A stretch of 64,000 nt of DNA from Gordoniibacillus kamchatkensis (GTDB lineage Bacteria; Bacillota; Bacilli; Paenibacillales; NBRC-103111): contig NZ_JXAK01000007.1 in assembly GCF_000829455.1 (NCBI RefSeq), positions 62,001 through 126,000 on the forward strand. The letters are read 5' to 3'. The notes beneath the pieces are model-generated. The model was not told where the DNA came from. It was given only the letters and a program-made list of their open reading frames with translations, and did no database searches. Positions within the stretch are counted from its first letter, which is position 1; each line of letters starts with the position of its first letter. Made by a program: the position numbers and the translations under genes. This document shows, one piece after another, positions 9,982-18,211 of the stretch.

Positions 9982-11424
9982 CTACCAGATCCCGAAGCCC
10001 AGTTTGCCAGGATTCATAATGCCTTTGGGATCGATCAGTTTTTTGATGTCCAGCAATACGTCGAATGTGTCTCCGTACTGCTCGCGCATTAACCAGCCCA
10101 GCTTAAAGCCGATGCCGTGATGCTCGTTCAGCAGCGCACCGTTCGCCATGTTTACGCGGGAGCATTCCGCCCAGATCTGATTGTGCAGACGGAACGCCTC
10201 CTGAGGATCTGCCGGCGGCCGATCGATATAAAACCGGTCGTAGATCATCGTGCCCCAAGGGTACCAGTGGGAAAAATGCGCCATATATTGGGCGTTCCAC
10301 TCCTTGTACTTTTCCTCCACCAGCTTCTTCTTCTCTTCATATAGCTTCTGGATGTTCGCGTAAGTCGTAACCGTCTCAACCGTGCCGTAAAGCAGCGGAT
10401 AAGCCGGTTGCAGCGGCGGTTTGTAGAAATCGTAACGGTGCTCCCACCAATATAGGCCCGGTTCCTCGCCGAGGTCAATAGCGCCGTGAGATTTGCAGAT
10501 TGCCACCACTTTATCCCGGAGCGGCTCGGCAATTTCCCGATAGCCGTCGAACATCAGCACCATATGAACGCCTTCTACGTTCATCCCCGTGTCCTTTAAA
10601 GATCTCCTTGTCGAACCCGGATCGTACAGCCGCATAACGGTGGGATTCAGGCGCTTGACCATAATTTCCCGGCCGGCCTTCAGGCCGTCCTGCACGGAAG
10701 GAAATTTCATCATGCGGAACAACCGGGTTTCCGGGAGCGGATCCAGCCGCATGCTCACCTTCGTAATCACGCCGAGGGTGCCTTCCGAGCCTACGAACAG
10801 CTGCAGCAGGCCGGGTCCGCACGCATGATTGGGCGTAGGGAGCGTTTCGATGATTTTGCCGTCGGGAAGCACGACTTCGAGGGACAGCACCATGTCTTCC
10901 GCTTTGCCGTATTTGGTGGACATGACGCCAGAACCGCGGGCCGCCAAATAGCCGCCCAGCGTCGAAATATCTACGGAGGAAGGATAGTGCGCCAGCATAT
11001 ATCCCTTCGCGTTCAGTTCATTTTCCAGAACTCGGCCATTGATGCCTGGCTGGGCAGTCAGAATCAGCGATTGCTCGTCAATTTGGAGAATTCGGTCCAT
11101 CCGGGTCAGGTCCAGCAAAATGCCGCCATACAGCGTCGCTGCCCCTCCCTGCGTCCCCGATCCGCCACCGCGCGGCACTACAGGTACTTTGTACGTGTAG
11201 CAAATCCGCATCACTTTGGAAACCTGTTCCGTAGTAAGAGGCCTCACGATGAAGTAAGGCAAAGGCATATCCTGCTTCTTTTCTTTCCACATGAACGTGA
11301 GCCAGTAATGGTCGATGGATTGCTCTTCCTGCTGCTGCTGCTTTACCGATATGACGTTCTCCACACCGACCGCGTCTTCCAATTCCGACCGAAACATCTC
11401 CAAAGCGTAGCCAACCAATTTCAA
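9982..11424 (-). CDS. FAD-binding oxidase/dehydrogenase (GlcD / VAO type)
   Basis: FAD-linked oxidase of the vanillyl-alcohol oxidase/PCMH fold, about 480 aa. The FAD pyrophosphate loop is PRGGGSGTQGGAATLYGG. The C-terminal part has a substrate-domain ending NGALLNEHHGIGFKLGWL and LIDPKGIMNPGKLGFG, as in GlcD and alkyl-DHAP synthase relatives. It could oxidise a 2-hydroxy acid or an alcohol. First gene of the catabolic operon. The start is uncertain: the frame can open at GTG 11433, but GAGGAG directly abuts it, so TTG at 11427 or 11424 (6-9 nt spacing) is better. Confidence 0.88.
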   Translation of the reverse strand: MKLVGYALEMFRSELEDAVGVENVISVKQQQQEEQSIDHYWLTFMWKEKKQDMPLPYFIVRPLTTEQVSKVMRICYTYKVPVVPRGGGSGTQGGAATLYGGILLDLTRMDRILQIDEQSLILTAQPGINGRVLENELNAKGYMLAHYPSSVDISTLGGYLAARGSGVMSTKYGKAEDMVLSLEVVLPDGKIIETLPTPNHACGPGLLQLFVGSEGTLGVITKVSMRLDPLPETRLFRMMKFPSVQDGLKAGREIMVKRLNPTVMRLYDPGSTRRSLKDTGMNVEGVHMVLMFDGYREIAEPLRDKVVAICKSHGAIDLGEEPGLYWWEHRYDFYKPPLQPAYPLLYGTVETVTTYANIQKLYEEKKKLVEEKYKEWNAQYMAHFSHWYPWGTMIYDRFYIDRPPADPQEAFRLHNQIWAECSRVNMANGALLNEHHGIGFKLGWLMREQYGDTFDVLLDIKKLIDPKGIMNPGKLGFGIW

Positions 11425-11472
11425 CAATCCCACTCCTCGCCCAGATCTTTGATCGACACATTCTCTTGACTA

Positions 11473-11498
11473 GTTGTATATACGTCTTGTTGTCTATA
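11473..11498. promoter_or_regulatory. Candidate operator: direct repeats over the operon start site
   Basis: GTTGTATATA (11473-11482) and GTTGTCTATA (11489-11498) are direct repeats 16 bp apart, overlapping the -10 box and inferred start of the catabolic operon. The placement suits a repressor. The regulator is not in the window. Confidence 0.4.
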
Positions 11499-11524
11499 AT
11501 AAATCCCGCCTTTTCACCTGTCAA
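11496..11524 (-). promoter_or_regulatory. Sigma-A promoter of the catabolic operon
   Basis: On the minus strand, TTGACA (11519-11524), 17-bp spacer, TATTAT (11496-11501). Near-consensus housekeeping promoter about 70 bp upstream of the FAD oxidase gene. Confidence 0.8.
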
Positions 11525-11553
11525 CGATTTTTTTATCCGCTTTTATCCAAAAT

Positions 11554-11606
11554 CGAAAAAAATGAAGCCGGACTTGCAGCTGCCGCTGCGTGTCCGGCCT
11601 CATTTT
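11554..11606 (-). terminator. Rho-independent terminator of the GNAT gene
   Basis: Inverted repeat AATGA-A-GCCGGAC / GTCCGGC-C-TCATT (11561-11606) followed on the minus strand by a run of seven T. It separates the GNAT gene from the catabolic operon promoter. Confidence 0.85.
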
Positions 11607-11610
11607 TAAG

Positions 11611-12126
11611 CTAGCTTTCGGCGACGGAACGCTCGTACAGGCTGGCGCTCCAGCCGTTCCCGTCCTTTCGGCCCCTGTACGTAAATCCCGCTCGCGTGTA
11701 AAACTCGTTCAGTTTCGGGCTGTCCGCCATGCAATCGAGCCTGAACATCTTCTTGCCGCTCGCCCGCAAATGCCGTTCCGCCAGGTCGAGCAGCTTGAAG
11801 CCCAGTCCGCGTCCGGCATAAGCTCTCCTCACGACGAGCCGGTGCAAATAGCCGCAGCCGCCGTCGTCATCGCCCCATATATGCGGATCGGAATCGATGA
11901 TGAAAAATGACCCTGCCGCCCGCCCATTCTCCTTGACGACAAAAAGCTCGGTTGTGGCCAGGCAGTACTCCGCAATTTCCACCGTCAGCTGGTCTTCCCG
12001 CCACTGGTCGATACCGCGCGATTTCATCCAGTCGGCCGCTTCGAGCCACATGGCATGAATTTCCTTGATATCGTGCGGCGAAGCTTTCACCAGCTCCAAA
12101 CCGTCCCGTTCGTACGCCGAATCCAT
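11611..12126 (-). CDS. GNAT-family N-acetyltransferase
   Basis: Acetyl-CoA dependent acetyltransferase fold, 171 aa from the preferred ATG at 12126 (MDSAYERDGLELVKA), which has GGGGGTG upstream; the longer frame adds 27 residues that look untranslated. The acetyl-CoA pyrophosphate loop is seen in VVRRAYAGRGLGFKLLD, and the late FYTRAGFTYRGR is typical. It is monocistronic between its own terminator and the divergent protease gene. The acceptor is unknown; ribosomal, aminoglycoside or small amine substrates are all possible. Confidence 0.88.
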   Translation of the reverse strand: MDSAYERDGLELVKASPHDIKEIHAMWLEAADWMKSRGIDQWREDQLTVEIAEYCLATTELFVVKENGRAAGSFFIIDSDPHIWGDDDGGCGYLHRLVVRRAYAGRGLGFKLLDLAERHLRASGKKMFRLDCMADSPKLNEFYTRAGFTYRGRKDGNGWSASLYERSVAES

Positions 12127-12294
12127 TCGCGGCACCCCCGTCAAGCCCAACTTACTAAATCTTCCTGCAGCTGTCAACGATTTGACCTTTATTTGGATGA
12201 GGCGCATTCATCGGTTTTTAAGGTTTCGCTACTACAATAATGCCGGCGCGGTCGTGGACGATTTTTAACGGATGGGAAAAGGAGTGAACGTGCG

Positions 12295-13125
12295 ATGACG
12301 AAAAAATGGATCCCGCTTGCCGCAGTGCTGTTACTGTTGACTTCAGGCGTCGCCTTGGCCGATCGTGAAGGCTTTGTCGACGTCTCGCCAACCTATTGGG
12401 CTGCTGGCGCAATCGCCGGATTGGAGAAGCTCGGTATCGTACAAGGGTATGGCGACGATACGTTTAAACCCGAGTCCGGCGTTACCCGCGCCGAAGTCGC
12501 ACAGATGATTTACAACGAGCACCAAAGCATGGAGAAGGAATTGAAGGCCGTGCAAACGGCGGACAATGCTGTGACAACAGCAATAGCGAACGCGCTTCCC
12601 GGCGTCGTGGTGATCGATGCCGGCAACAAGCTTGGGGCGGGATTTTTTATTGATGCAGGCCATATTTTGACTGCGGAGCATGTGGTGGACGGCGAAGACT
12701 CGATACAGATCACGACGTTATCGGGTCATTCTTATGCTGCCAAGGTGCAAGCAGCGGACATGGACAAAGACCTTGCGCTGCTGCGGGTAACGACCGGCAA
12801 TGAACAGGTCAAGCCGCTCTCGTTTGCGAATAGCTATACCGTCGGGGAAACCGCCATTGCGATCGGCCACCCGGACGGTCTGGCATACTCCGTATCCAAA
12901 GGCATCATCAGCAATTCCGACCGAAGTTTGGACGGCATTGCCGCCAAAATGATTCAGGTAGATACCGCAATCAGTCCCGGCAACTCCGGAGGCCCGCTCC
13001 TCGACATTGGCGGAAACATCATCGGCATCGTCGACTCGAAAATAAACGCCAAAGCTTCGGAAGGACTTGGATTTGCCGTCAGTCTTGAGGATATCCAAAG
13101 CTTCCTGAAACAATACGGGCTTTGA
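12295..13125 (+). CDS. Secreted SLH-domain trypsin-like serine protease (HtrA-like, no PDZ)
   Basis: 276-aa exported protein. Signal peptide residues 1-22 (MTKKWIPLAAVLLLLTSGVA). One S-layer homology domain at about 26-75 (FVDVSPTYWAAGAIAGLEKLG and GVTRAEVAQMIY), which should bind cell-wall polymer. Then a chymotrypsin-fold S1C protease domain at 100-276 with triad H129 (LTAEHVV), D159 (DKDLALL) and S231 (GNSGGP). Unlike DegP/HtrA it has no PDZ domain. AAAGGAG precedes the start. Probably a wall-bound protease acting outside the membrane in protein quality control or processing. Only one SLH copy is present, where S-layer proteins often have three. Confidence 0.9.
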   Translation: MTKKWIPLAAVLLLLTSGVALADREGFVDVSPTYWAAGAIAGLEKLGIVQGYGDDTFKPESGVTRAEVAQMIYNEHQSMEKELKAVQTADNAVTTAIANALPGVVVIDAGNKLGAGFFIDAGHILTAEHVVDGEDSIQITTLSGHSYAAKVQAADMDKDLALLRVTTGNEQVKPLSFANSYTVGETAIAIGHPDGLAYSVSKGIISNSDRSLDGIAAKMIQVDTAISPGNSGGPLLDIGGNIIGIVDSKINAKASEGLGFAVSLEDIQSFLKQYGL

Positions 13126-13132
13126 TCGCGAA

Positions 13133-13171
13133 AAAAGAACAGCCGCCTTATGGCAAGGCGGCTGTTCTTTT
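13133..13171. terminator. Bidirectional terminator between protease and MATE genes
   Basis: Long hairpin AAAAGAACAGCCGCCTT / AAGGCGGCTGTTCTTTT with A and T runs on both flanks, serving the plus-strand protease gene and the convergent MATE gene. Confidence 0.92.
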
Positions 13172-13181
13172 CGTTTGCAAA

Positions 13182-14593
13182 CTATTGTACAAGACGGACA
13201 ATGCGCTTCTTTTTCCATACCAACCGGTAATACCCATACTGCAAGGCGAGGCTGACGATGAAAGCCGCCGGGTATCCGATCCATATCCCTTCGATGCCGA
13301 GCTGCCGATCGAGAGCACGTACGCAACGGGAACTTCGACGCACCAGATCGTAAACACGCCGAGCAGGGTCGGCCAAAGCACCGTGCCGCTTGCCCGCATG
13401 AGCGCAGCGATTATTTGCCCATGCCCGAATATTAAATAGCTCCATAGTGTAATCATAAGCAGGCTATGAGCAATATTCAGCGTAGGCACGCTGGTGAGGA
13501 ACCACGATAAAATCGAATGGGAGAACAAGTAAGCAAGCGCGATTAACACGCCGCCGATCGTATAGTTCAGCAGCAATCCGGCACGAATGACTTGCTTCAG
13601 GCGCTCCAGCTGATTGCTTCCGATAAATTGGGCGGCGAATACGGATACCGCAATAGCGATGCTGATGGCCGGCATCTGTACATAGCTCACCACCTGGTTC
13701 ACCGCGCCGTAGGCAGCGGTAGCGTCGGAGCCGAACCGATTGACGAACGTCATGACGGCTATTTCCGCGAGCGACACCATGATCATGCTGATGCTTGACG
13801 GGACCGCCAGGCGCAGAAGCAATTTCAGCAATTCCCCGTCCATCCGCAAATGCCGCCGAACGGAGGCGCCGAACTGCAGCGGATGGTTTTTCATTTTCAA
13901 GTAGACGAGCATGATGATAAAAGTCAGAAGCGTTGAAATGACGGCCGCATACGCCGCCCCGTATATGCCGAGCTTCGGCATGCCCAGCCATCCGAATATG
14001 AGAAGCGGCAGCAAGGCTATATTGAGCGCCGTACTGACGATAAGAAAATAAAACGGGGTTTTCGAATCGCCGATGCCGCGGAGAAACGTCGTATATACGA
14101 AATATAAATACAAAATCGGCATCGCCCAAAATAAAATGCGCGCGTAGCTGGCGCTAACGTCGATAATGTTGTTCGGCGTGCCGATCAGGCGAAGCACATC
14201 GTGCGTGAAAATGCCGCCGAGCACGGCAAAGGCGACACCCAGAATGAAAGTAAACGTCAGCGTCGTTCCGACGATGGCGGTGAGCCGTTCTTCGTTACGC
14301 GCCCCGTATGCCTGGCCGATCAGAATGGCGCTGCCGGAACCGATGCCGATCGCAAACGAAACGAGCAGAAAAAAGAGCGGAAAAAATGCCGATATCGCAG
14401 CCAGAGCTTCTACGCCGAGAGAGCGGCCGACAACGATCGTGCCGACCAGCTGCCCGATCGATTGAAGCGCATTGCTGAGCAGCAAAGGGATAAGGAACAG
14501 GAACATGGTTCGCCATAGCGGCCGGTTCGCCCCTTCCTTATCGCGGGGACTCGCAACATTTTGGTTTGTATCTTGATGTGCTTCCAAGTTCAT
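13182..14593 (-). CDS. MATE-family multidrug/cation exporter, with one-base frameshift
   Basis: Twelve-helix MATE antiporter, 470 aa after correction. It uses a Na+ or H+ gradient to export drugs or metabolites. Typical pieces: IPLLLSNALQSIGQLVGTIV, VVGRSLGVEALAAISAFFP, FLRGIGDSKTPFYF. Near the C-terminus the frame breaks at about 13305-13312; beyond it the other frame gives RQLGIEGIWIGYPAAFIV and a charged tail ending RIVRLVQ at 13182. One base is missing. The uncorrected frame would instead read on to 13148 inside the terminator. The ATG at 14593 has AGGAG only 2 nt away; a GTG at 14620 is an alternative start. Confidence 0.87.
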
Positions 14594-14646
14594 AACTCCT
14601 ATTCCCGGATAAACGATCACCCGTATTGTTTGTATCCTGCATAGAC

Positions 14647-14697
14647 ATATTAGAACATTGTTTATAAAAATTCAATGGGTAAAATCGTTATAAACAA
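14647..14697 (-). promoter_or_regulatory. MATE gene promoter with 10-bp inverted-repeat operator
   Basis: Minus-strand TTGAAT (14670-14675), 17-bp spacer, TAATAT (14647-14652). A perfect inverted repeat, TTGTTTATAA (14658-14667) and TTATAAACAA (14688-14697), places one arm inside the spacer and one just upstream of -35. This geometry suits a drug-responsive repressor. Confidence 0.65.
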
Positions 14698-14724
14698 ACG
14701 TTCCTTGACGAATATAGGGAATTA

Positions 14725-14751
14725 CATAAACAAAATTCGCATATGTTTATG
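14725..14751. promoter_or_regulatory. Second TGTTTAT inverted repeat upstream of MATE
   Basis: CATAAACA (14725-14732) and TGTTTATG (14744-14751) form another inverted repeat with the same ATAAACA core as the operator at the MATE promoter, about 50 bp further upstream. Confidence 0.45.
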
Positions 14752-14753
14752 CA

Positions 14754-14799
14754 ACAGCAGCCTCGGAACACTTTTATCGTATCCCGGGGCCGCTGCTGT
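14754..14799 (-). terminator. Stem-loop after the cupin gene
   Basis: ACAGCAG / CTGCTGT arms extended by imperfect GC pairing across a 30-nt loop. It lies 38 bp after the cupin stop. No T-tract follows, so termination is uncertain. Confidence 0.45.
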
Positions 14800-14836
14800 A
14801 AACTTCTATTGAAGTCTGGAAGACTTATCGAATGAA

Positions 14837-15256
14837 CTATTCCGGCCAATTCACCGGTTTATCCGGAATGACACCGTCAGTCATCACCCATTGCCGGAGA
14901 CTGCCTGACTGAACTTGAATGACAATGAAATACAAATCGCCGGTACCGTTATTGCGCAGCGTGCGTTCGCCCTCAGGCGCTACTCGAACCGCTGTTCCTT
15001 CCTTGACATCAAAAATGTGTCCATCCACCTGGAACTGACCCTGGCCGCCGATGAAAAGGTACAGCTCCTCATTCTCGCGATGTTTGTGATAAAACGGGAT
15101 ATCGCCTCCTGCCGGCAGTTGGTTCAGTGAAACCTCCATGCCGGTTAGCCCGAGCCTATCCTTCAGAAAGTACTTACCCGGGATGGGATCCTTCGTCGCA
15201 TTCAAAAGACCGCCAAAAGAACCCGCTTCGACAACGCTGAAATTCGTTCCGTTCAT
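14837..15256 (-). CDS. Cupin-domain protein
   Basis: Small single-domain cupin, 139 aa from the ATG at 15256, which has GAGGTGAG 8 nt upstream. Cupin motif 1 is HKHRENEELYLFIGGQGQF, with metal-ligand candidates H, H and E; motif 2 is around VRVAPEGERTLRNNG. The second motif lacks the usual His ligand, so metal binding may be altered. Such proteins act as sugar-binding, isomerase or dioxygenase modules; no specific function can be assigned. Probably monocistronic. Confidence 0.85.
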   Translation of the reverse strand: MNGTNFSVVEAGSFGGLLNATKDPIPGKYFLKDRLGLTGMEVSLNQLPAGGDIPFYHKHRENEELYLFIGGQGQFQVDGHIFDVKEGTAVRVAPEGERTLRNNGTGDLYFIVIQVQSGSLRQWVMTDGVIPDKPVNWPE

Positions 15257-15465
15257 TTGCCGACTCACCTCGCAAGATTTCATTTTCTGTGCCGTACGTT
15301 ACTTCGTTGTTCTGCCTCGATTCCAATAATTAACCTACTTCCTGCTGCACTACTATATCATATAGAAACACTGCGTGGTTTCTTACGGATTGCTATTTTG
15401 AAACGGTTCGCTAAGGAACGGGGCAGGATAGCTCGATTAATGGCTTGCGGCCGAGATACAAAGAA

Positions 15466-15507
15466 CATGACGCATTGGTTGCCGTTGCGGCAAACAAATG
15501 CGTCATG
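15466..15507 (-). terminator. Terminator of the ABC/HAD operon
   Basis: Long hairpin: CATGACGCATT (15466-15476) pairs with AATGCGTCATG (15497-15507), with further GTTGCC/GGCAA pairing inside, followed on the minus strand by a T-rich TTCTTTGTAT. It lies 19 bp after the HAD gene stop. Confidence 0.7.
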
Positions 15508-15525
15508 CGATCGCTGTGCCGGGCA

Positions 15526-16296
15526 CTATGTAACGCAGTCGAGCAGTTCCTCCAGCCGAACCAGCACATGGGTCGGCTTATATGCGGCGGGGTATGGATC
15601 CACTGCGGCGAGCGGATTTTCCGCTTGCAGCTTTTCCGCGCAAATCGCCGCAAATTCGGCGTTCGCCGCACGTTCCTGCGGCGTCAGCGCGCGGAGCGGC
15701 TCAGGCAGCTTGCGGTGGATGAGCACGGACGGGACGCCCGCCCGGTTCGCCATGTACACGTCATGATCGAGCCGGTCGCCAACATGAGCGACGATCCGCC
15801 CGGTTTCCTGCAGCAAGCGAAGTATGCCCGCATCCGGCTTGCCGCAGCCCGCCTTCTCGGGGGTGACGATTTCGTCGAACCATTCGCCAAGACCAAGCCG
15901 CTCCATGACCGGATACTGGTATTTGTAAAATCCGTTCGTTACGGCCGCGAGCGAATACCCCCGCTCGGCGAGCCGCCGCAGCGTCGGGATGACCGTTTCC
16001 TCAAGCAAGTAAATTTTCGGCGCGGCCGAATGTTTGAGCACGAGCCGCTCCACATCGAGGTCAAGCTGGAGCTGCAGCTCGGCGAGCAGCCGCCGCACCA
16101 TGTCGTCCCAATCGTAAGCTGCCACCGTCAGGCCCTGCTGCATGCGCAGCTCATGCTCCCGCACCAAGGCCTCCGTCGCCCGGAACGGCCGCTGCAGGGC
16201 GGCGGAAATTTGCTCCTCCACCTCGGGAAACACTCCTTTGCCGAACGGATTTTGCATGAGCGTCCCGTCCAGATCGAACGTAATCCACTGTTTCAC
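15526..16296 (-). CDS. HAD-superfamily hydrolase (phosphatase-like)
   Basis: Haloacid dehalogenase-fold hydrolase, 256 aa. Motif I FDLDGTL with the nucleophile Asp (D8) and acid/base D10, motif II TNG, motif III Lys in PEKAGCGKPD, motif IV GDRLDHD. A helical cap of about 80 residues between motifs I and II is typical of subclass I phosphatases. Its GTG start overlaps the permease stop (TAGTG), so it is translated with the sugar importer. It probably dephosphorylates the imported compound or a derivative; PhnX-type phosphonatase motifs are absent. Confidence 0.88.
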   Translation of the reverse strand: MKQWITFDLDGTLMQNPFGKGVFPEVEEQISAALQRPFRATEALVREHELRMQQGLTVAAYDWDDMVRRLLAELQLQLDLDVERLVLKHSAAPKIYLLEETVIPTLRRLAERGYSLAAVTNGFYKYQYPVMERLGLGEWFDEIVTPEKAGCGKPDAGILRLLQETGRIVAHVGDRLDHDVYMANRAGVPSVLIHRKLPEPLRALTPQERAANAEFAAICAEKLQAENPLAAVDPYPAAYKPTHVLVRLEELLDCVT

Positions 16297-17117
16297 TATT
16301 TGACCGCTCCTGTCGTCATGCCCTCGATAAATTGCCGCGAAGCGAACAAGAAGGCGAGAATCATCGGCAGCGAAGACAACGTAAGTCCGCAGAACAGCAA
16401 GTTCCAGTCCGTGTCATACTCCCCGAACAGCGTCAGCATGCCGAGCGGAATGGTGCCGAGCTCCGTGCTTTTCAAGAAAATAAGCGGGTAGAAGAAATCG
16501 TTCCATATGGCGATCAAATCGACGATGCTGACGGTAGCGAGCGCCGGCCGCATGAGCGGAAGCACGATTTTGTAGTACACCTGGAAGTCGTTGCAGCCGT
16601 CGATGCGGGCGCTTTGATCCAAATCTTTGGGCAGCGTACGGAAAAAGCCGTAAAACACGAACACCGCAAACGAAATGTGACCGGCTACATAGACGATAAT
16701 GAGCGAAGTAAGCGTATCGAGCAGCTTCAGCTTCAGCATCATCATATATAACGGAGATATGGCCAGCCTCATTGGCAGCATCAGGCCCAGCATGAAGAAG
16801 AACAGCACGAACCCGCTCCAGCGGAACGAATATCTGGCGATATAAAATGCGGCCAGCGACGATACGAGCAAAATGAGCAGGACGCTTACGGCGCTGACGT
16901 ACAAGCTGTTGACGAAGTAGTCGGCAAAATGCACTTTGTTCCATACTTCGATGTAATTGTTAAGGGAAAAGCCGCTAGGGAGACCTAATGGGTGAGTGAT
17001 GATCTCCATCTTCGTTTTGAACGATGACATGATCATCAACAATATCGGATAGATCGAGACGAACGCGAAAAACAGCAAAACGACGTATTTGCACGTTTGT
17101 TGCAGTCGCAGCGCCAT
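16296..17117 (-). CDS. Carbohydrate ABC transporter permease (UgpE/MalG-type)
   Basis: CUT1 permease of 273 aa with six predicted membrane segments, EAA loop at DQSARIDGCNDFQVYYKIVLP and the typical C-terminal RQFIEGMTTGAVK. It lies 40 bp downstream of the partner permease and overlaps the HAD gene by one base. No dedicated ATPase is present in this subset; the Fe3+-type ATPase upstream in the cluster belongs to a different importer class. Confidence 0.93.
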   Translation of the reverse strand: MALRLQQTCKYVVLLFFAFVSIYPILLMIMSSFKTKMEIITHPLGLPSGFSLNNYIEVWNKVHFADYFVNSLYVSAVSVLLILLVSSLAAFYIARYSFRWSGFVLFFFMLGLMLPMRLAISPLYMMMLKLKLLDTLTSLIIVYVAGHISFAVFVFYGFFRTLPKDLDQSARIDGCNDFQVYYKIVLPLMRPALATVSIVDLIAIWNDFFYPLIFLKSTELGTIPLGMLTLFGEYDTDWNLLFCGLTLSSLPMILAFLFASRQFIEGMTTGAVK

Positions 17118-17156
17118 GAATGACCTCCAAATCTAATGTACTGGCGGAGATTGCCC

Positions 17157-18125
17157 TTAATGCTCGACTTCCCTGCGTTTAAAGAAAAACATCGATACGG
17201 CCGTAGCGCACGAGATGAGCACCAGCAACACGACGGCGAGCGCGGAGCCGATGCCGATCGATTCTCCGCCGCTGACGGAGCCGAACGTCAGGCGGTAAAA
17301 ATACAAGCCCAGCACGTCCGTCGAGAAATAAGGCGCCCCGTTGTTGCCTTGCATCGCGTAGATGAGCTCGAACGTCTCGAATGCGCCGATAAACGTCAAG
17401 ATCGTCATGATCATAATGGACGGCATCGCGAGCGGCAAAGTGATCGTGAAGATCATTTTGAGCCCCGAAGCCCCGTCGATTCTCGCTGCCTCGTACACTT
17501 CCTGCGAAATGGCCTGGAGCCCGACAAGAAAAATAAGCATGGCGAAGCCGAAGCCGTACCAGCTGTTCACGATAATAATGGCGTAAAGCGCCGTATGCGG
17601 ATCGCCGAGCCAAGGTCTGGCCAGCCCTTCGAGTCCGATGGCGGCAAGCAGCGTATTCAGCGCTCCGTACGTCGGATTCAAGATAAGGCTGAAGAGGAAG
17701 CCGACGACGATAACGGACAGCAGCTTGGGCACGAAGTACAGCGTCTTGAACAGCTCTTTGCCGCGGATTTTGCTGTTGATCAGCAAAGCCAGAATAAAAG
17801 CGACGACGAGCTTGGTCAGCACGAGGCCTATGAAAAACGTCACGTTATGCCCGAGCGCCCGGACGAACGTTTCTTTGAACGGCGTTTCGGTAAACAGGCG
17901 GACGAAATTTTGCAGCCCGATGAACGGGCCCCGCGTCAGCCCTTTCCAGGCAAACAAGCTGTTGAGCAAAGCCTGAAAGATCGGATAAATCATAAAGCCG
18001 ACATAAAAGACGAGGGCCGGCAGCAAAAATAGATGGACCAGATGCTTCGCGATCCGCCGCTTTCTTCTGGCGGGCGGCTTGGGCAAGTTCATTTCCGCTT
18101 TGCGGTCGAATGTCGTACTCGTCAT
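17157..18125 (-). CDS. Carbohydrate ABC transporter permease (UgpA/MalF-type)
   Basis: CUT1 permease, 322 aa from the ATG at 18125 (MTSTTFDRKAEMN), with AAGGAG ahead. The frame continues 36 codons upstream, but that part overlaps a stem-loop. Six membrane segments; EAA loop EVYEAARIDGASGLKMIF. Partner of the permease at 16296-17117. Confidence 0.93.
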   Translation of the reverse strand: MTSTTFDRKAEMNLPKPPARRKRRIAKHLVHLFLLPALVFYVGFMIYPIFQALLNSLFAWKGLTRGPFIGLQNFVRLFTETPFKETFVRALGHNVTFFIGLVLTKLVVAFILALLINSKIRGKELFKTLYFVPKLLSVIVVGFLFSLILNPTYGALNTLLAAIGLEGLARPWLGDPHTALYAIIIVNSWYGFGFAMLIFLVGLQAISQEVYEAARIDGASGLKMIFTITLPLAMPSIMIMTILTFIGAFETFELIYAMQGNNGAPYFSTDVLGLYFYRLTFGSVSGGESIGIGSALAVVLLVLISCATAVSMFFFKRREVEH

Positions 18126-18161
18126 AGGCAGCTCCTTTCTGCGACGGCCCCGCTTATGACA

Positions 18162-18193
18162 ATGGTGGGAGGGGCTTCCCCCCGTCCCACCAT
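18162..18193 (-). promoter_or_regulatory. Intercistronic stem-loop after binding-protein gene
   Basis: ATGGTGGGA / TCCCACCAT perfect arms with an inner GGGG/CCCC stem, 19 nt after the binding-protein stop and before the permeases. No T-tract. Same placement as the hairpins at 3304 and 24602. Confidence 0.7.
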
Positions 18194-18211
18194 GCCGGCG
18201 CGCCATTGGAA

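Noticed and set aside
11466-11500. Plus-strand promoter TTGACT ... TATAAT
   Set aside because: The spacer is 23 bp, too long, and no plus-strand gene follows; the minus-strand promoter at 11496-11524 fits better.
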